A stretch of DNA of 64,000 nucleotides, from contig NZ_QRGB01000001.1 in NCBI RefSeq assembly GCF_003449035.1, forward strand, positions 2,480,001 through 2,544,000, in the 5' to 3' direction. Source of the DNA: Pedobacter indicus. GTDB taxonomy: Bacteria > Bacteroidota > Bacteroidia > Sphingobacteriales > Sphingobacteriaceae. Made by a program: the position numbers and the translations under genes. Shown piece after piece: positions 1 to 8,507 of the stretch; the stretch's first letter is position 1; each line of letters opens with the position of its first letter. The notes below the pieces were generated by a model. The model worked only from the letters and a program-made list of their open reading frames with translations, was not told where the DNA came from and did not search any database.

Positions 1-90
1 GTTAATTACGTCGACTCCATTGAGATGTTCAAACCCTTGAATTAACCGGGTTCCCACAAAGCCAGAACCCCCTATAACGGCGATCTTCAA
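1..90 (-). CDS. NAD-dependent epimerase/dehydratase, N-terminus only
   Basis: Reading the minus strand from a TTG at 90 gives 30 codons that run off the window edge. They begin with a Rossmann nucleotide-binding turn (KIAVIGGSGFVGTRLI, glycine pattern GGSGFVG) typical of extended short-chain epimerases/dehydratases of nucleotide sugars. The TTG lies 8 bases after the stop of the upstream WecA-like gene, so the two are probably co-transcribed and the product likely modifies a nucleotide sugar for a surface glycan. No ATG is available between the stop and the motif, so TTG is the likely start. The substrate cannot be told from this fragment. Confidence 0.7.
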   Translation of the reverse strand, partial: MKIAVIGGSGFVGTRLIQGFEHLNGVDVIN

Positions 91-98
91 ATCTAAAA

Positions 99-1286
99 CT
101 ATATTGGTTCTAATTCATATTTCTCTGATCTTAGTTTTTCTCTTGCATGCGACGGCTTTTTAATGATAGCAACTGCCGATTGAACTTTACGACGCTTTTC
201 TACCTGATGGAAAACGATATGAAAAGTCGCCCAGAGCACGGCATCGAGCGCTAAAACAATATTGTTGCTGATGAACTGTACCGTCACAATGTTAAAAACA
301 CTAAAGAATACAGCGATAGCAATAATATACACCATCGTCATGCGGTGCGAAATTCCGAGATCCAAAAATTTGTGGTGGATATGATTCCTGTCTGCTTCAA
401 ATACTGGTTTGCCATTTCTGAAGCGTACCCACATCACACGGGCCACATCCAATACGGGCACCATCAGCGTGGTAAACGCTGAAACAATCGCTCCTTCGAA
501 GAAAGGCTTTACACCCGGATTGTTCATTGAAAAACTAACCGCTAAAAACGCGATGGAATAGCCCAGCGTAAGGCTGCCGGTATCTCCCATGAATATCCTC
601 CGCTTTTTTGCCCATGCCCCGAATACATTAAAGTAAAAGAATGGAACAAGAATGCCGGTTGTAATAAAAGCAAAAATGGCATGTAACCAAGCGCCATCAA
701 TCGCAAATAGAACCCCCAGTATCAAACTACTAATCGCGATAAGTCCTGAACATAACCCATCAATACCATCAATCAGATTAACCGCATTGATGATCAGCAT
801 GACGGCGAAGACTGTTAATGGCATTCCGACCCAGGCTGGCAGATAGGTGATAAAAAAGACTCCATATAGGTCGTTGATCCAAAGCCCTGAAAGTGGAAAA
901 AGAGAAGCCGCAACCAATTGTGCTACAAACTTAAACCGGTAACTTACCCCAATCATATCATCGGCAATACCGATGATAAACATGATTACCAAGCCCGTTG
1001 TTAGCAACAAAAACATTGGTAGGATCTCTCCGGTGTTCAGGTGCAGATCATTCAAAAGGTTGTATTTATGAAAAATCACAATAGCAACGGTAACCAAGCA
1101 ACATTGGATAGGCGCAAATGCAACACCGCCCAATCGGGGAATGATACTCTGGTGCACTTTCCGTTTATTGATCGGGTCGAAAAGCCTTTTTTTATAAGTT
1201 ACCTTATAAATAAAAGGAATCATAGCCCGGCTCAAATAAAGTGCTAATAGAAAAGGTATAATGATAATAAAAAGCTTCATGATCAT
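99..1286 (-). CDS. WecA/MraY-like undecaprenyl-phosphate glycosyl-1-phosphate transferase
   Basis: 395-residue polytopic membrane protein of glycosyltransferase family 4 (WecA/TagO/MraY superfamily), expected to move a HexNAc-1-phosphate from UDP-sugar onto undecaprenyl phosphate at the inner membrane. Visible family motifs are the DD pair in GIADDMIG (about residue 107), the NAVNLIDGIDGL segment (about 165-176), the MGDTGSLTLG loop (about 234-243) and the HIHHKFLDLG motif near residue 300. Length fits WecA-type proteins with a C-terminal extension. The partial epimerase gene follows 8 bases downstream, which suggests a polysaccharide operon continuing outside the window. The exact UDP-sugar is not determinable. 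This copy keeps the acidic catalytic residues, unlike the relative at 15850-16761. Confidence 0.88.
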   Translation of the reverse strand: MIMKLFIIIIPFLLALYLSRAMIPFIYKVTYKKRLFDPINKRKVHQSIIPRLGGVAFAPIQCCLVTVAIVIFHKYNLLNDLHLNTGEILPMFLLLTTGLVIMFIIGIADDMIGVSYRFKFVAQLVAASLFPLSGLWINDLYGVFFITYLPAWVGMPLTVFAVMLIINAVNLIDGIDGLCSGLIAISSLILGVLFAIDGAWLHAIFAFITTGILVPFFYFNVFGAWAKKRRIFMGDTGSLTLGYSIAFLAVSFSMNNPGVKPFFEGAIVSAFTTLMVPVLDVARVMWVRFRNGKPVFEADRNHIHHKFLDLGISHRMTMVYIIAIAVFFSVFNIVTVQFISNNIVLALDAVLWATFHIVFHQVEKRRKVQSAVAIIKKPSHAREKLRSEKYELEPI

Positions 1287-1330
1287 TTCTTAATTCTTTT
1301 CTATCAGCACCCTTGTTTTTAAATGAATAT

Positions 1331-2302
1331 TTACAGTGGGCATGGTACTATTTGTTTTCCAGCTCCGCTACCGGTCATGGTTGTTTCTCCTGTAACCAAT
1401 TGGGTTACAATAACCTCATTGGCTGCGTCAGCATTCCAAGGCACGTTGTTAAATGAAAAGCCGCCAGTAAGTTCCAACGGGTATAGATCGCCTCCGCTTG
1501 TCTTACTACCATACATCGATATTTCACCTTCTGGACTGATTACCACGCGGATCATCGGTTTAGCTGCGGTACCAGTGATATTATAGATCTCGTCAATGTC
1601 AACAGCGTATTGAGTACCATCAGCAAACCGGATATTTTTAGGAGAGTTTTCAATATCTCCACCCTGAAACTGAACCTGTCGATGCAATATTGAATTGGAA
1701 TGCGTAATCAGATCGACCCCATTAATTGTCATACCAAAGGAATTATCAAGAATGGTTAGGTCGAATACGAATCCGAAATCAGCATTAGGAGCTGTAATAT
1801 TATGTTCAATTAAACTGCCATCTGGTCTTTGCCCATTTGTGTACTTCCAGTTAAAAATTTGCTCTTCTTCAACGCCTACAACCTCTGTACAAGGGATAAA
1901 GAAGTCAAGATTGAGGTTGTACCGAACACCTGGTGTAATCTTTATATCGTCCAATACGAGATCTCTCGTCATTCCATCGGCAGTAATTGAGTTAAGGATA
2001 AACTCTGCACTTGTTGTCGCCGGGGCAATTAAAAGCGTCGGTGAAGCTGTCACAGACCTAACAACACCGCCTAGTGACGGAAAATTAACCGTAGCTTCCG
2101 TTGGACTACCGTTGTACGTCAAGGTACCATCCGTTAGCATAATAGAAGCGCTGTTATGGGTCGGACTGATCGTAGTTTCACCAATTGCAGTAATGCCACC
2201 CACACTGCTATGCGTATTACCAAGGCCAATAGTCGTTGTAATCTGACTAAACTGATGCTTTAAAATTACATCCAGGAAGTTATCTCCTTTGCGTATCGTC
2301 AT
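1331..2302 (-). CDS. C-terminal half of a frameshifted fimbrillin-like lipoprotein
   Basis: 323 residues aligning over their whole length with the second half of the intact paralogue at 4494-6188 (shared stretches KGDNFLD, FSQITTTI, ADFGFVFDL, ISPEG..SMYG). The upstream ORF (2299-2970) aligns with the first half. The two overlap by the four bases ATGA at 2299-2302. Adding one A to the A5 tract just before the stop would rejoin them as ...MYFKKDMTIRKGDN, matching MYFRSEMTVTKGDN in the paralogue. As it stands this half has no signal peptide and could only be made by re-initiation at the ATGA overlap or by frameshifting. It may be a true pseudogene, a phase-variable gene or a sequencing error. 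Confidence 0.75.
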   Translation of the reverse strand: MTIRKGDNFLDVILKHQFSQITTTIGLGNTHSSVGGITAIGETTISPTHNSASIMLTDGTLTYNGSPTEATVNFPSLGGVVRSVTASPTLLIAPATTSAEFILNSITADGMTRDLVLDDIKITPGVRYNLNLDFFIPCTEVVGVEEEQIFNWKYTNGQRPDGSLIEHNITAPNADFGFVFDLTILDNSFGMTINGVDLITHSNSILHRQVQFQGGDIENSPKNIRFADGTQYAVDIDEIYNITGTAAKPMIRVVISPEGEISMYGSKTSGGDLYPLELTGGFSFNNVPWNADAANEVIVTQLVTGETTMTGSGAGKQIVPCPL

Positions 2303-2970
2303 ATCTTTTTAAAATACATCAAATCTCCGCTGACATTATTGACTGAAGCAGTGGAAAGCGTTGATCCACTCACATTAGGCACACTGGTCGTACTGTTCGT
2401 AGAGTAAGCGACAAAGGTGTAAGCAGTTTCACCGTTTAACGTAAATCCGCCTTGAGCTTCCTCGTCGCCATAAGTATAAACGATATCATCCACATAATTA
2501 CCTATACTATCGTACACTACAACCCGGTACATGATTCCGATATTCAATTCTTCCACGACAGACGTTGCCGCGCTAATATTCTTGTTAGTAGACATTATTT
2601 TTTGGCTTTTGACAGACCCAGCGTCTGCTTGGATAGCCTGGTTCCCTGCACCCTCGGGAACCAAAGTGGCAAGGATTGAAAGGTTGTCTGAAAAAGGGAT
2701 AACCCTTGTCATAACCGCACCTGAATGATAAGACATGCCTCCCGTCGATCCCTTGGCAGGAGCATCTACTGAAGCGAGTTTAGCCGACTTAATTCCCGAT
2801 GGAACAAGCCCATCTACAGCTGACTCGACTCCTAAAAGTTTAATAAAAACAGTAGCAGGCCCCTCCTGATTAGTGGGGAGGTCACTTTTTTTACAAGAGT
2901 AGATGAGGGTAGACAATGCCAATAGGCCGATTACCGCTCCCAATAATCTAATGTTTGTTCTTAAGTTCAT
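2299..2970 (-). CDS. Fimbrillin-like lipoprotein, N-terminal half (frameshifted)
   Basis: The ATG at 2970 is preferred over the one at 3009 because it starts directly with a lipoprotein signal peptide (MNLRTNIRLLGAV...LIYSCKK, lipobox cysteine about residue 26); the longer start also overlaps the preceding gene. The sequence then follows the first domain of the paralogue at 4494-6188, with the TYTFVAYS..S pattern of fimbrillin/FimA-type two-domain surface proteins. It stops at VSGDLMYFKKI, exactly between the two predicted domains. The mature protein would be lipid-anchored and exported, but lacks the second domain. Together with the next ORF it would give about 550 residues, close to the intact relative. 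Family assignment to fimbrillin is by pattern, not by search. Confidence 0.72.
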   Translation of the reverse strand: MNLRTNIRLLGAVIGLLALSTLIYSCKKSDLPTNQEGPATVFIKLLGVESAVDGLVPSGIKSAKLASVDAPAKGSTGGMSYHSGAVMTRVIPFSDNLSILATLVPEGAGNQAIQADAGSVKSQKIMSTNKNISAATSVVEELNIGIMYRVVVYDSIGNYVDDIVYTYGDEEAQGGFTLNGETAYTFVAYSTNSTTSVPNVSGSTLSTASVNNVSGDLMYFKKI

Positions 2971-3002
2971 TGCTTTAATATCTTGTTTTTTCAAAATATG
3001 AC

Positions 3003-3203
3003 TTACCATTCAAAGGTTCTGTTGTCATCCGGATCTTCTTCCCATTCCTCCAATATAGTACCGTTCATATTTGTAGGGGTCACTTCTGCAGATCCTGCCG
3101 CAATAGAATGTTCTAGTTCCAAATTGATGACCTGTATATCAGGCGACAGATAAGGCCGTCGCACTGATGTATCCTCAATATTGTTATTACCTACTTTATT
3201 CAT
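3003..3203 (-). CDS. Small conserved peptide of fimbrillin-type loci
   Basis: 66-residue peptide without signal sequence. It has the pattern P-x-L-S-P-x-I-x-V-I-x-L-E-x-E..IAAGSAEV followed by an acidic tail ending EWEEDPDDNRTFEW. Short proteins of the form YxxPxxxxxxLExExxIAxxS next to fimbrillin or surface-lipoprotein genes recur in Bacteroidota, to my recollection; their role is not established. The gene sits 32 bases upstream of the lipoprotein start at 2970 and 46 bases after the OmpA-like gene, on the same strand, so it belongs to the same operon. It could be a chaperone-like, regulatory or exported peptide; nothing in the sequence decides this. Confidence 0.65.
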   Translation of the reverse strand: MNKVGNNNIEDTSVRRPYLSPDIQVINLELEHSIAAGSAEVTPTNMNGTILEEWEEDPDDNRTFEW

Positions 3204-3249
3204 TATATATCGTTTATTTTTAAGTTGTTAATTCCCTTATCTTTTGTAT

Positions 3250-4437
3250 TTATTCAGCTATAACAATAACCGCCCTGCTTACACGCGGATCGTTATAAAA
3301 CATGTTATCAACACCGCCTTTATGATCTTTGATCAAACGCGAAGCTGGAACGCCAAACTCATTCACCAATACATTGAAAATAGCTTCTGACCGTTCTCTG
3401 CTCAAACGCTCGTTGATTTGTGGGTTACCTGTACCTTTGTCAGCATATCCTGTAACCTTATATACCACATCGGAATTGTTTTCCATGATCGCTTTCGCAA
3501 AGAAGCCAAGATTAACGCGAGCTTCATTACTAACGATACTCTTGTTGATTGGGAAGGTCACTAATATCGGTGAAACTAAGACGCTTTTCTCGATTTTCAC
3601 ATCAGTGATTGTCTCTTCCTTCGATTCAGCCAATAGTTTACGCAATGCATCATTATCGGCAGCTAGTTGGGTTACACGCTGACGCATGGTATTTAGATCA
3701 GCTTCGCTGTAGCTGATAACAGTCGTTGTTGGTTTTTCCCAGGTGCGCTCTTTGAACCGATAAGCTACCCCCAAAGCAGCTGTGAGCATCCCTTCGGTCT
3801 TACGTGCACCGAGCTCGCCATCGAAACGGTCGTTTACCATGCTACCGCGTAAGTCTAAGGTCAGGTCGAACTTCTTACTCAAACTTAAACTATTGTAAAT
3901 ACCGAGGTTGGCGCTTATTTCTCTGGCTGTTGGTTCATCCTTTGTTACCATCCAGCCCAGGCCAACATAAGGACTAGTCGTGAATTTCCGATCCTGACGG
4001 TACCCACCTAACAGGTTATGCAAATTAAATAATACATCTGCATGCACATTGTAGTAATTGAACTCTTGCTTTTCCAACCACTGCGAAGCATCGTATACTT
4101 CGCCTGTAGAATGGCTTCCGTTCTGCGTAACGCCTATATTTTTGACTCCATTCAAAGCGATTCGGGTACCGATCCCTGGAGTAAACCACGTACCCAAATA
4201 GAACTCAAATGCGGGCGCCAAACGGTCACCAAATTTCATCTGCTTGTTGTGATCACCATAATAAAACTGCGCCCCCGCGCCTACTCCGATAAACCAGTTA
4301 TCAAAAAAGCGGTTGGTTACTACCTCGTATCGATCAGTACTGACCGCCACTGTTGTGTCCTTTGCAATTTCTGTGGACTGAGCCATGGTCGCTGAAATGG
4401 CGAAAGTTGAAATCAAGAATGTAAAAACGTATTTCAT
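3250..4437 (-). CDS. OmpA-family outer membrane protein
   Basis: About 395 residues from the ATG at 4437, preferred because it begins a clean signal peptide (MKYVFTFLISTFAISATMAQ). The N-terminal half has alternating aromatic and polar beta-strand patterns (WFIGVGAGAQFYYGD, FEFYLGTWFTPGIGTRIALNG) of a small outer-membrane barrel. A short coiled coil follows (LNTMRQRVTQLAADNDALRKLLAESKEE). The C-terminal OmpA/MotB peptidoglycan-binding domain contains VTGYADKGTGNPQINERLSRERSEAIFNVL with the usual NxxLSxxRA-like helix. In type V pilus loci of Bacteroidota, OmpA-like proteins accompany fimbrillins; lying between two fimbrillin-like lipoproteins it may anchor or assemble them. That role is inferred. 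Confidence 0.88.
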   Translation of the reverse strand: MKYVFTFLISTFAISATMAQSTEIAKDTTVAVSTDRYEVVTNRFFDNWFIGVGAGAQFYYGDHNKQMKFGDRLAPAFEFYLGTWFTPGIGTRIALNGVKNIGVTQNGSHSTGEVYDASQWLEKQEFNYYNVHADVLFNLHNLLGGYRQDRKFTTSPYVGLGWMVTKDEPTAREISANLGIYNSLSLSKKFDLTLDLRGSMVNDRFDGELGARKTEGMLTAALGVAYRFKERTWEKPTTTVISYSEADLNTMRQRVTQLAADNDALRKLLAESKEETITDVKIEKSVLVSPILVTFPINKSIVSNEARVNLGFFAKAIMENNSDVVYKVTGYADKGTGNPQINERLSRERSEAIFNVLVNEFGVPASRLIKDHKGGVDNMFYNDPRVSRAVIVIAE

Positions 4438-4493
4438 GGTTATGTTTAAATTTATCATAGTTTATAGCTGATACTGCATTTTAAAAGTCTCGC

Positions 4494-6188
4494 TTAATTG
4501 CACGAAACCACCTTCTTCCCAAAGCCGCTGCCTTTCATCACGCTCGGTCCGGTAGCCGCCTGCGATATAACTACCGTATTTTCACCGTTTTTATTCCAAA
4601 CAATGTCATTGAACTCAAAACCCTTATAAAGTTTCAGTCGGTACAGCTTACCTCCACTTTCCTTCGTACCATACATAGAAACCTTCCCTTCCGGACTGAT
4701 AACCAATCGGAATACAGGATTCGTCACCGTGCCATTCATCTGCCAAATGGCGGGAAGCGGCGGATTATTCGGGTCGCCCTTCGGGAACTCCCATATTGAG
4801 CCATCTTCGAATTGGATATTTTGCGGATAGCGGGTTTGATTAACATCGTTGGTTTGAAACTGAACCTCACGGCTGCTATGCGTTTCATGTGTTATCAAAT
4901 TTGTTCCATTGATCGTCATGTTGAATGAATTATCCAAATGCAATAAATCGAATACAAATCCAAAATCTGCCGATGGGGCCTGAATAGTACGAGCGGTAAC
5001 ATCAATATTGTTTCCAAACTCCCAATCGAAAATATTGTTAGCCGTCACCTCTACCACGTCTGTACAAGGAATAACGAATTCTAAATTCAGATTATAGCGG
5101 CGACCCGGATTAATTGTCAACGCATCAAGGACTACCTCACGTGTATGACTGTTAACGAGCGTACTGTCAGCAATTTGGAATGAGCCGGCGATAACTGTAA
5201 CCGCACCGATAGAAAATTCTCCGTTTGTTGTCGTCGGAGCGATCAAGGTTGTCGGAGCACTGGTAATCGTCCTCACCCCTTCTTCTATTGAGGGAAAAAC
5301 TACGCTGGCTGTATCCAACGCGCCATAACTGAGAGTACCGTCCGACAGCTTGATCGATGCGCTTCGATGAGTCGGGCGAATGGTTGGTGCACTTATGGCA
5401 GTTATCTCACCTACCGTCAGATCACTTAAACTGATCGTTGTGGTAATCTGGCTAAACTTATGCTTCAACACAATGTCTAGAAAATTGTCCCCTTTTGTCA
5501 CCGTCATTTCGCTTCTGAAATACATCAAGTAGTCACGAACATTATTCACAGAAGCTGTTGATAATGTGGAACCTGTTATCTCCGGAACGCTACTGGTGCT
5601 ATTGATTGAATAAGCTACAAAGGTGTATTTTGATCCGCCGTCTAATACAAAGCCAGGCGATGATTTTTCCTGACCATATGTATATACCTTATCGTCAACA
5701 TAGGTACCTAAGCTATCATAGACGGCAACACGATAGAGCACGCCTAATTCAAGTTCCTTTTGAACTTTCGTCGCGGCAGTAGTCGGCTTCTTTGTCGACA
5801 TATACTTCCCCGAAGCAGTTGATTTCGTTCCAGGCGACTGATTAATATCGCTGGTAAGCTCCTCCGGGGTTAAAGTAGCCAATATTGAAAGGTTTTCTGT
5901 AAAAGGGATGATACGTGTCTGAATCTCTTCTGAAATCGATTTATCATTTTCAGAACGAATAACACTCGCATTTTCGCCAGCTTTGATAGAAGCTAATTTT
6001 GGTGACTGCTTTCTAGAAAGTGGGGAAAGATCATTGTTTGACTCAACACCTTTTAGATTTACAAAGACCGTAGCGGGTCCCTTCTGAACAATAGCGATAT
6101 CCTCCTTTTTACAGGAATGGAGAGAAAACAAAAGAGCTAATATTACAATCTCAGCTCCTTTAAACAAAACAAATTTTCGCAAGCCCAT
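4494..6188 (-). CDS. Fimbrillin-like surface lipoprotein (intact)
   Basis: 564 residues with a lipoprotein signal peptide (hydrophobic IVILALLFSLHSCKK, lipobox Cys about residue 27), so probably exported and lipid-anchored. Two beta-rich domains are suggested. The first ends near YTFVAYSINSTSSVPEITG, and the second opens with MTVTKGDNFLDIVLKHKFSQITTTI, which resembles the domain junction of FimA/Mfa1-type fimbrillins (..LTFKHxLSKIxV). It precedes the OmpA-like gene by about 56 bases and is paralogous to the split pair at 1331-2970. Bacteroidota fimbrillins are polymerised into type V pili after lipoprotein export and proteolysis; whether this one polymerises is unknown. It heads the minus-strand group that runs to 1331. 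Confidence 0.78.
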   Translation of the reverse strand: MGLRKFVLFKGAEIVILALLFSLHSCKKEDIAIVQKGPATVFVNLKGVESNNDLSPLSRKQSPKLASIKAGENASVIRSENDKSISEEIQTRIIPFTENLSILATLTPEELTSDINQSPGTKSTASGKYMSTKKPTTAATKVQKELELGVLYRVAVYDSLGTYVDDKVYTYGQEKSSPGFVLDGGSKYTFVAYSINSTSSVPEITGSTLSTASVNNVRDYLMYFRSEMTVTKGDNFLDIVLKHKFSQITTTISLSDLTVGEITAISAPTIRPTHRSASIKLSDGTLSYGALDTASVVFPSIEEGVRTITSAPTTLIAPTTTNGEFSIGAVTVIAGSFQIADSTLVNSHTREVVLDALTINPGRRYNLNLEFVIPCTDVVEVTANNIFDWEFGNNIDVTARTIQAPSADFGFVFDLLHLDNSFNMTINGTNLITHETHSSREVQFQTNDVNQTRYPQNIQFEDGSIWEFPKGDPNNPPLPAIWQMNGTVTNPVFRLVISPEGKVSMYGTKESGGKLYRLKLYKGFEFNDIVWNKNGENTVVISQAATGPSVMKGSGFGKKVVSCN

Positions 6189-6372
6189 TTTTTAAATACG
6201 TTTGTTTTAGTATCTTTAATTTTATCTGTGAATCGAAAAAGTACAAATACCCAACGTTGTCAATTTCTTTTCTCGATACAAACATAGGAAATAATAATGA
6301 ATTCTTTTCCTCAGGAGTCAATTCGAACATAAAATCTTCGGAAAAACGCTCTATTAGGATGCATATCGATTT

Positions 6373-6906
6373 ATGACAACTGCCGTATCCATAATTTCTC
6401 TATTAGCGTGGGGGTTGGGCTATTTCGGGCAACCCCATATACTGGTCCGGTTTATGGCTGTTGACCATGTTAGGGATATACCGAAAGCACGAAATATTGG
6501 GATGACGTGGATGGTCGGCACCGTATTGGGAGCCGTTTGTCGGTCTTGGTTGTTGCGGTCGTAGCCTTTCTCCCTGCTCTGAATCCACAAGAAAGAATTC
6601 TCGGACTTGTAGGAAATGCTTGGGCTGGATTTGGCGCAGCATTTGGCCCCTTGGTTATTCTATCATTGCTATAAAAGGATAACGGCAACTGGCGCTCTAT
6701 CAGGTATGGTAGCAGGTGGTGCAACGGTGTTATTATGGGTCTACCTTCCTCATGATTACAAAGATATATATGAAATCATTCCGGGTTTCATACTCAGTTT
6801 TCTCACAACTGTAGTAGTTTCACTATTGACCAAGCCGGTTTCTGAGGATATTATACGTGAGTTTGATGAGGTACAAAAAGAGACTCTGTATGGTGGTAAG
6901 GGATAA
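6373..6906 (+). pseudogene. Decayed sodium/solute symporter (PutP-like), 3' third only
   Basis: Three reading frames must be joined to recover one protein. From 6373 one reads [25 protein letters not shown]...[10 protein letters not shown] second frame, from about 6540, gives [38 protein letters not shown] third runs from about 6665 to the stop at 6906 (ITATGALSGMVAGGATVLLWVYLP...). These are the last transmembrane segments of SSS-family symporters such as PutP (normally about 500 residues). The N-terminal two thirds are absent and there are two frameshifts plus internal stops, so it is a pseudogene. It abuts another truncated transporter 2 bases downstream. Confidence 0.85.
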
Positions 6907-6907
6907 A

Positions 6908-7489
6908 ATGGATGAAATAATCAGTATAGTCAATGGCATCGTTTGGAGTAATGCCTTGGTAATATTATGTTTGGGAGCTGGAATATATTTCTCCTTCACC
7001 ACAAAATTTCTACAAATCCGATACCTCCGGGAGATGATCCGATTGCTTTTTTCCGGAAAATCCTCTACCAAAGGCGTAAGCTCATTTCAGGCGTTTGCCA
7101 TCGCTATTTCTGGGAGGGTTGGTACTGGAAATATAGCAGGCGTTGCCATTGCCATCGCTATGGGAGGACCAGGCGCTATATTTTGGATGTGGGTAATCGC
7201 ATTCTTGGGAAGTGCGTCTGCATTCATTGAAGCAACGCTTGGACAGCTATACAAACAAGTCAACAACGGGCAATACCGCGGAGGGCCAGCATTCTATATC
7301 GAAAAAGGATTGGGTATAAAGTGGTATTCAATGTTGTTCGCATTGGTGACGATCGTCAGTACAGCCGTATTTCTACCGGGTGTTCAAAGTAATAGCATCG
7401 CGCTGAGTATGCAAAATGCTTTTGACATACCCGTAGCGTATACAGGGGTTGCAATAGTCTTGTTTTTGGCGCTAATCATCTTTGGTCCT
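6908..7489 (+). pseudogene. Truncated sodium:alanine (AGCS) symporter, N-terminal part
   Basis: From the ATG at 6908 (MDEIISIVNGIVWSNALVIL) the sequence matches the N-terminus of AGCS-family amino acid:cation symporters. Recognisable parts are SFQAFAIAISGRVGTGNIAGVAIAIAMGGPGAIFWMW, IEATLGQLYK, and RGGPAFYIEKGLG. Family members are about 450-500 residues. Here homology stops after LALIIFG at about 7488, and the rest of the ORF (to 7663) is antisense to the neighbouring membrane gene. A deletion or rearrangement has therefore fused two unrelated 3' ends. A functional transporter is very unlikely. Confidence 0.85.
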
Positions 7490-7790
7490 GAATGGCCGCG
7501 TCAAGAAGGTATATTTGGGATATCGTGCCGCTTGACACGTAATAAATGTCGATTACTAAAAAGCTCATCGCCGTTAAAATATTTAAAAGATGTGGTCTCG
7601 AGCGCGTCTTTTGCAGCAAGATTACTAATCCAATCGACAAGCTCAATAAACCGACCATTTTAACCAACCAGACATCGGTTTTTGGACCGGTCATAATCAT
7701 AAAGGATTCGATATGAAGCACTGGCCATATCCCGGTTGCTAAATAATAGATCCCTTGAGCTTTCGATGCTTTATTCCTTCGGTTCTCCAT
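7476..7790 (-). pseudogene. Conserved small membrane protein, probably truncated at its C-terminus
   Basis: The start at 7790 (MENRRNKASKAQGIYYLATG) gives about 104 residues and lies inside the last codons of the preceding gene, which suggests coupling. Hydrophobic helices are visible in YYLATGIWPVLHI, LVKMVGLLSLSIGLVILL and LLNILTAMSFLVIDIYYV. I recognise no named family. The ORF ends IYLLDAAIQDQR, and the bases coding the last residues are antisense to the AGCS fragment (its LIIFG codons), so the original C-terminal end appears to have been lost at the junction near 7488. Whether the shortened protein is still functional is open. Confidence 0.55.
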
Positions 7791-8016
7791 CTTCTGGATC
7801 ACCCATAGCGGAGCCGCCCGTACTTTCATCAATATCTAGATTGCTGTAATCGGGTATTTCTTGCTCATCATCTTTTTTCTTTTTCTCTTGGTCTGATTTT
7901 GAATGTTCTTTCTTGTTAGAGTCGTTCCGATCAGGTTGTTTTCCTCTATCCTGTTCGTTTCTCTTTTCGTTTCGTTCACCGTTGGCATCGGTATAATTGT
8001 GATTGCTCGTTTCCAT
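7771..8016 (-). CDS. Small highly hydrophilic, low-complexity protein
   Basis: 81 residues rich in Asp, Glu, Lys, Asn and Gln with no hydrophobic segment (NEKRNEQDRGKQPDRNDSNKK, then EKKKKDDEQE) and a conserved-looking acidic end DYSNLDIDESTGGSAMGDPEDGE. Such disordered soluble proteins are common in Bacteroidota and are often stress-related, but there is no motif to prove it. It starts 41 bases inside the 3' end of the truncated DUF421 gene, and its last codons overlap the start of the membrane gene at 7790. The sensible start and acidic tail support a real gene; the low complexity reduces certainty. Confidence 0.5.
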   Translation of the reverse strand: METSNHNYTDANGERNEKRNEQDRGKQPDRNDSNKKEHSKSDQEKKKKDDEQEIPDYSNLDIDESTGGSAMGDPEDGEPKE

Positions 8017-8452
8017 AATCGAATGATTTAATATTTGTTAAGGAGCAACACCACCTGCAAAGAGATTGTTTCACCGAACTATTTTCCACCCTTTGCCACG
8101 ACCCATGTATTATTCTTGCACCCAAATACTTTTCAGCTTTCTCGCTTTTTGTGACTAAGAGAACTAATAACCGATATAACATCAGAACAATCCCAAATAT
8201 AAAGAGCGTATGAGAAAGGGCAACATCCTTAACTGTCATCGAATCGCCGGCTGCTGATCCCAACGCTATAATGATCACCATCTCAAAAATAGAAAGTTGT
8301 TTGACTCCCCTTTTGCCTGTTAACCGCAATAAAATAATAATGGCCAGAAATGTGGTTACCGTCCTGATCAATACTTCGATAAAAAAAGAATACTGTTGAT
8401 CACCAAAAAAGATCATATGCCAGCCCATTTCCATAAATATGGTTTCCTTCAA
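7976..8452 (-). pseudogene. Truncated DUF421 (YetF-like) membrane protein
   Basis: The first 110 or so residues match the transmembrane half of DUF421/YetF proteins: three helices, then RLTGKRGVKQLSIFEMVIIIALGSAAGDSM and HTLFIFGIVLMLYRLLVLLVTKSEKAEKYL. The family continues with a soluble domain (KxxxGxPxxLIxxGK...). Here the frame changes after KYLGARIIHGSW to unrelated residues (SVKQSLCRWCCSLTNIKSFDYG) and ends in the next gene. The soluble domain is missing, so the protein is probably non-functional. Start may be 8452 or the Met at 8434. It closes the debris field that begins at 6373. Confidence 0.75.
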
Positions 8453-8507
8453 CCGAGCAACATCGCCTGAGATGGGATTGTTTCAGTGATTTTTGTTATA
8501 TTTATGG

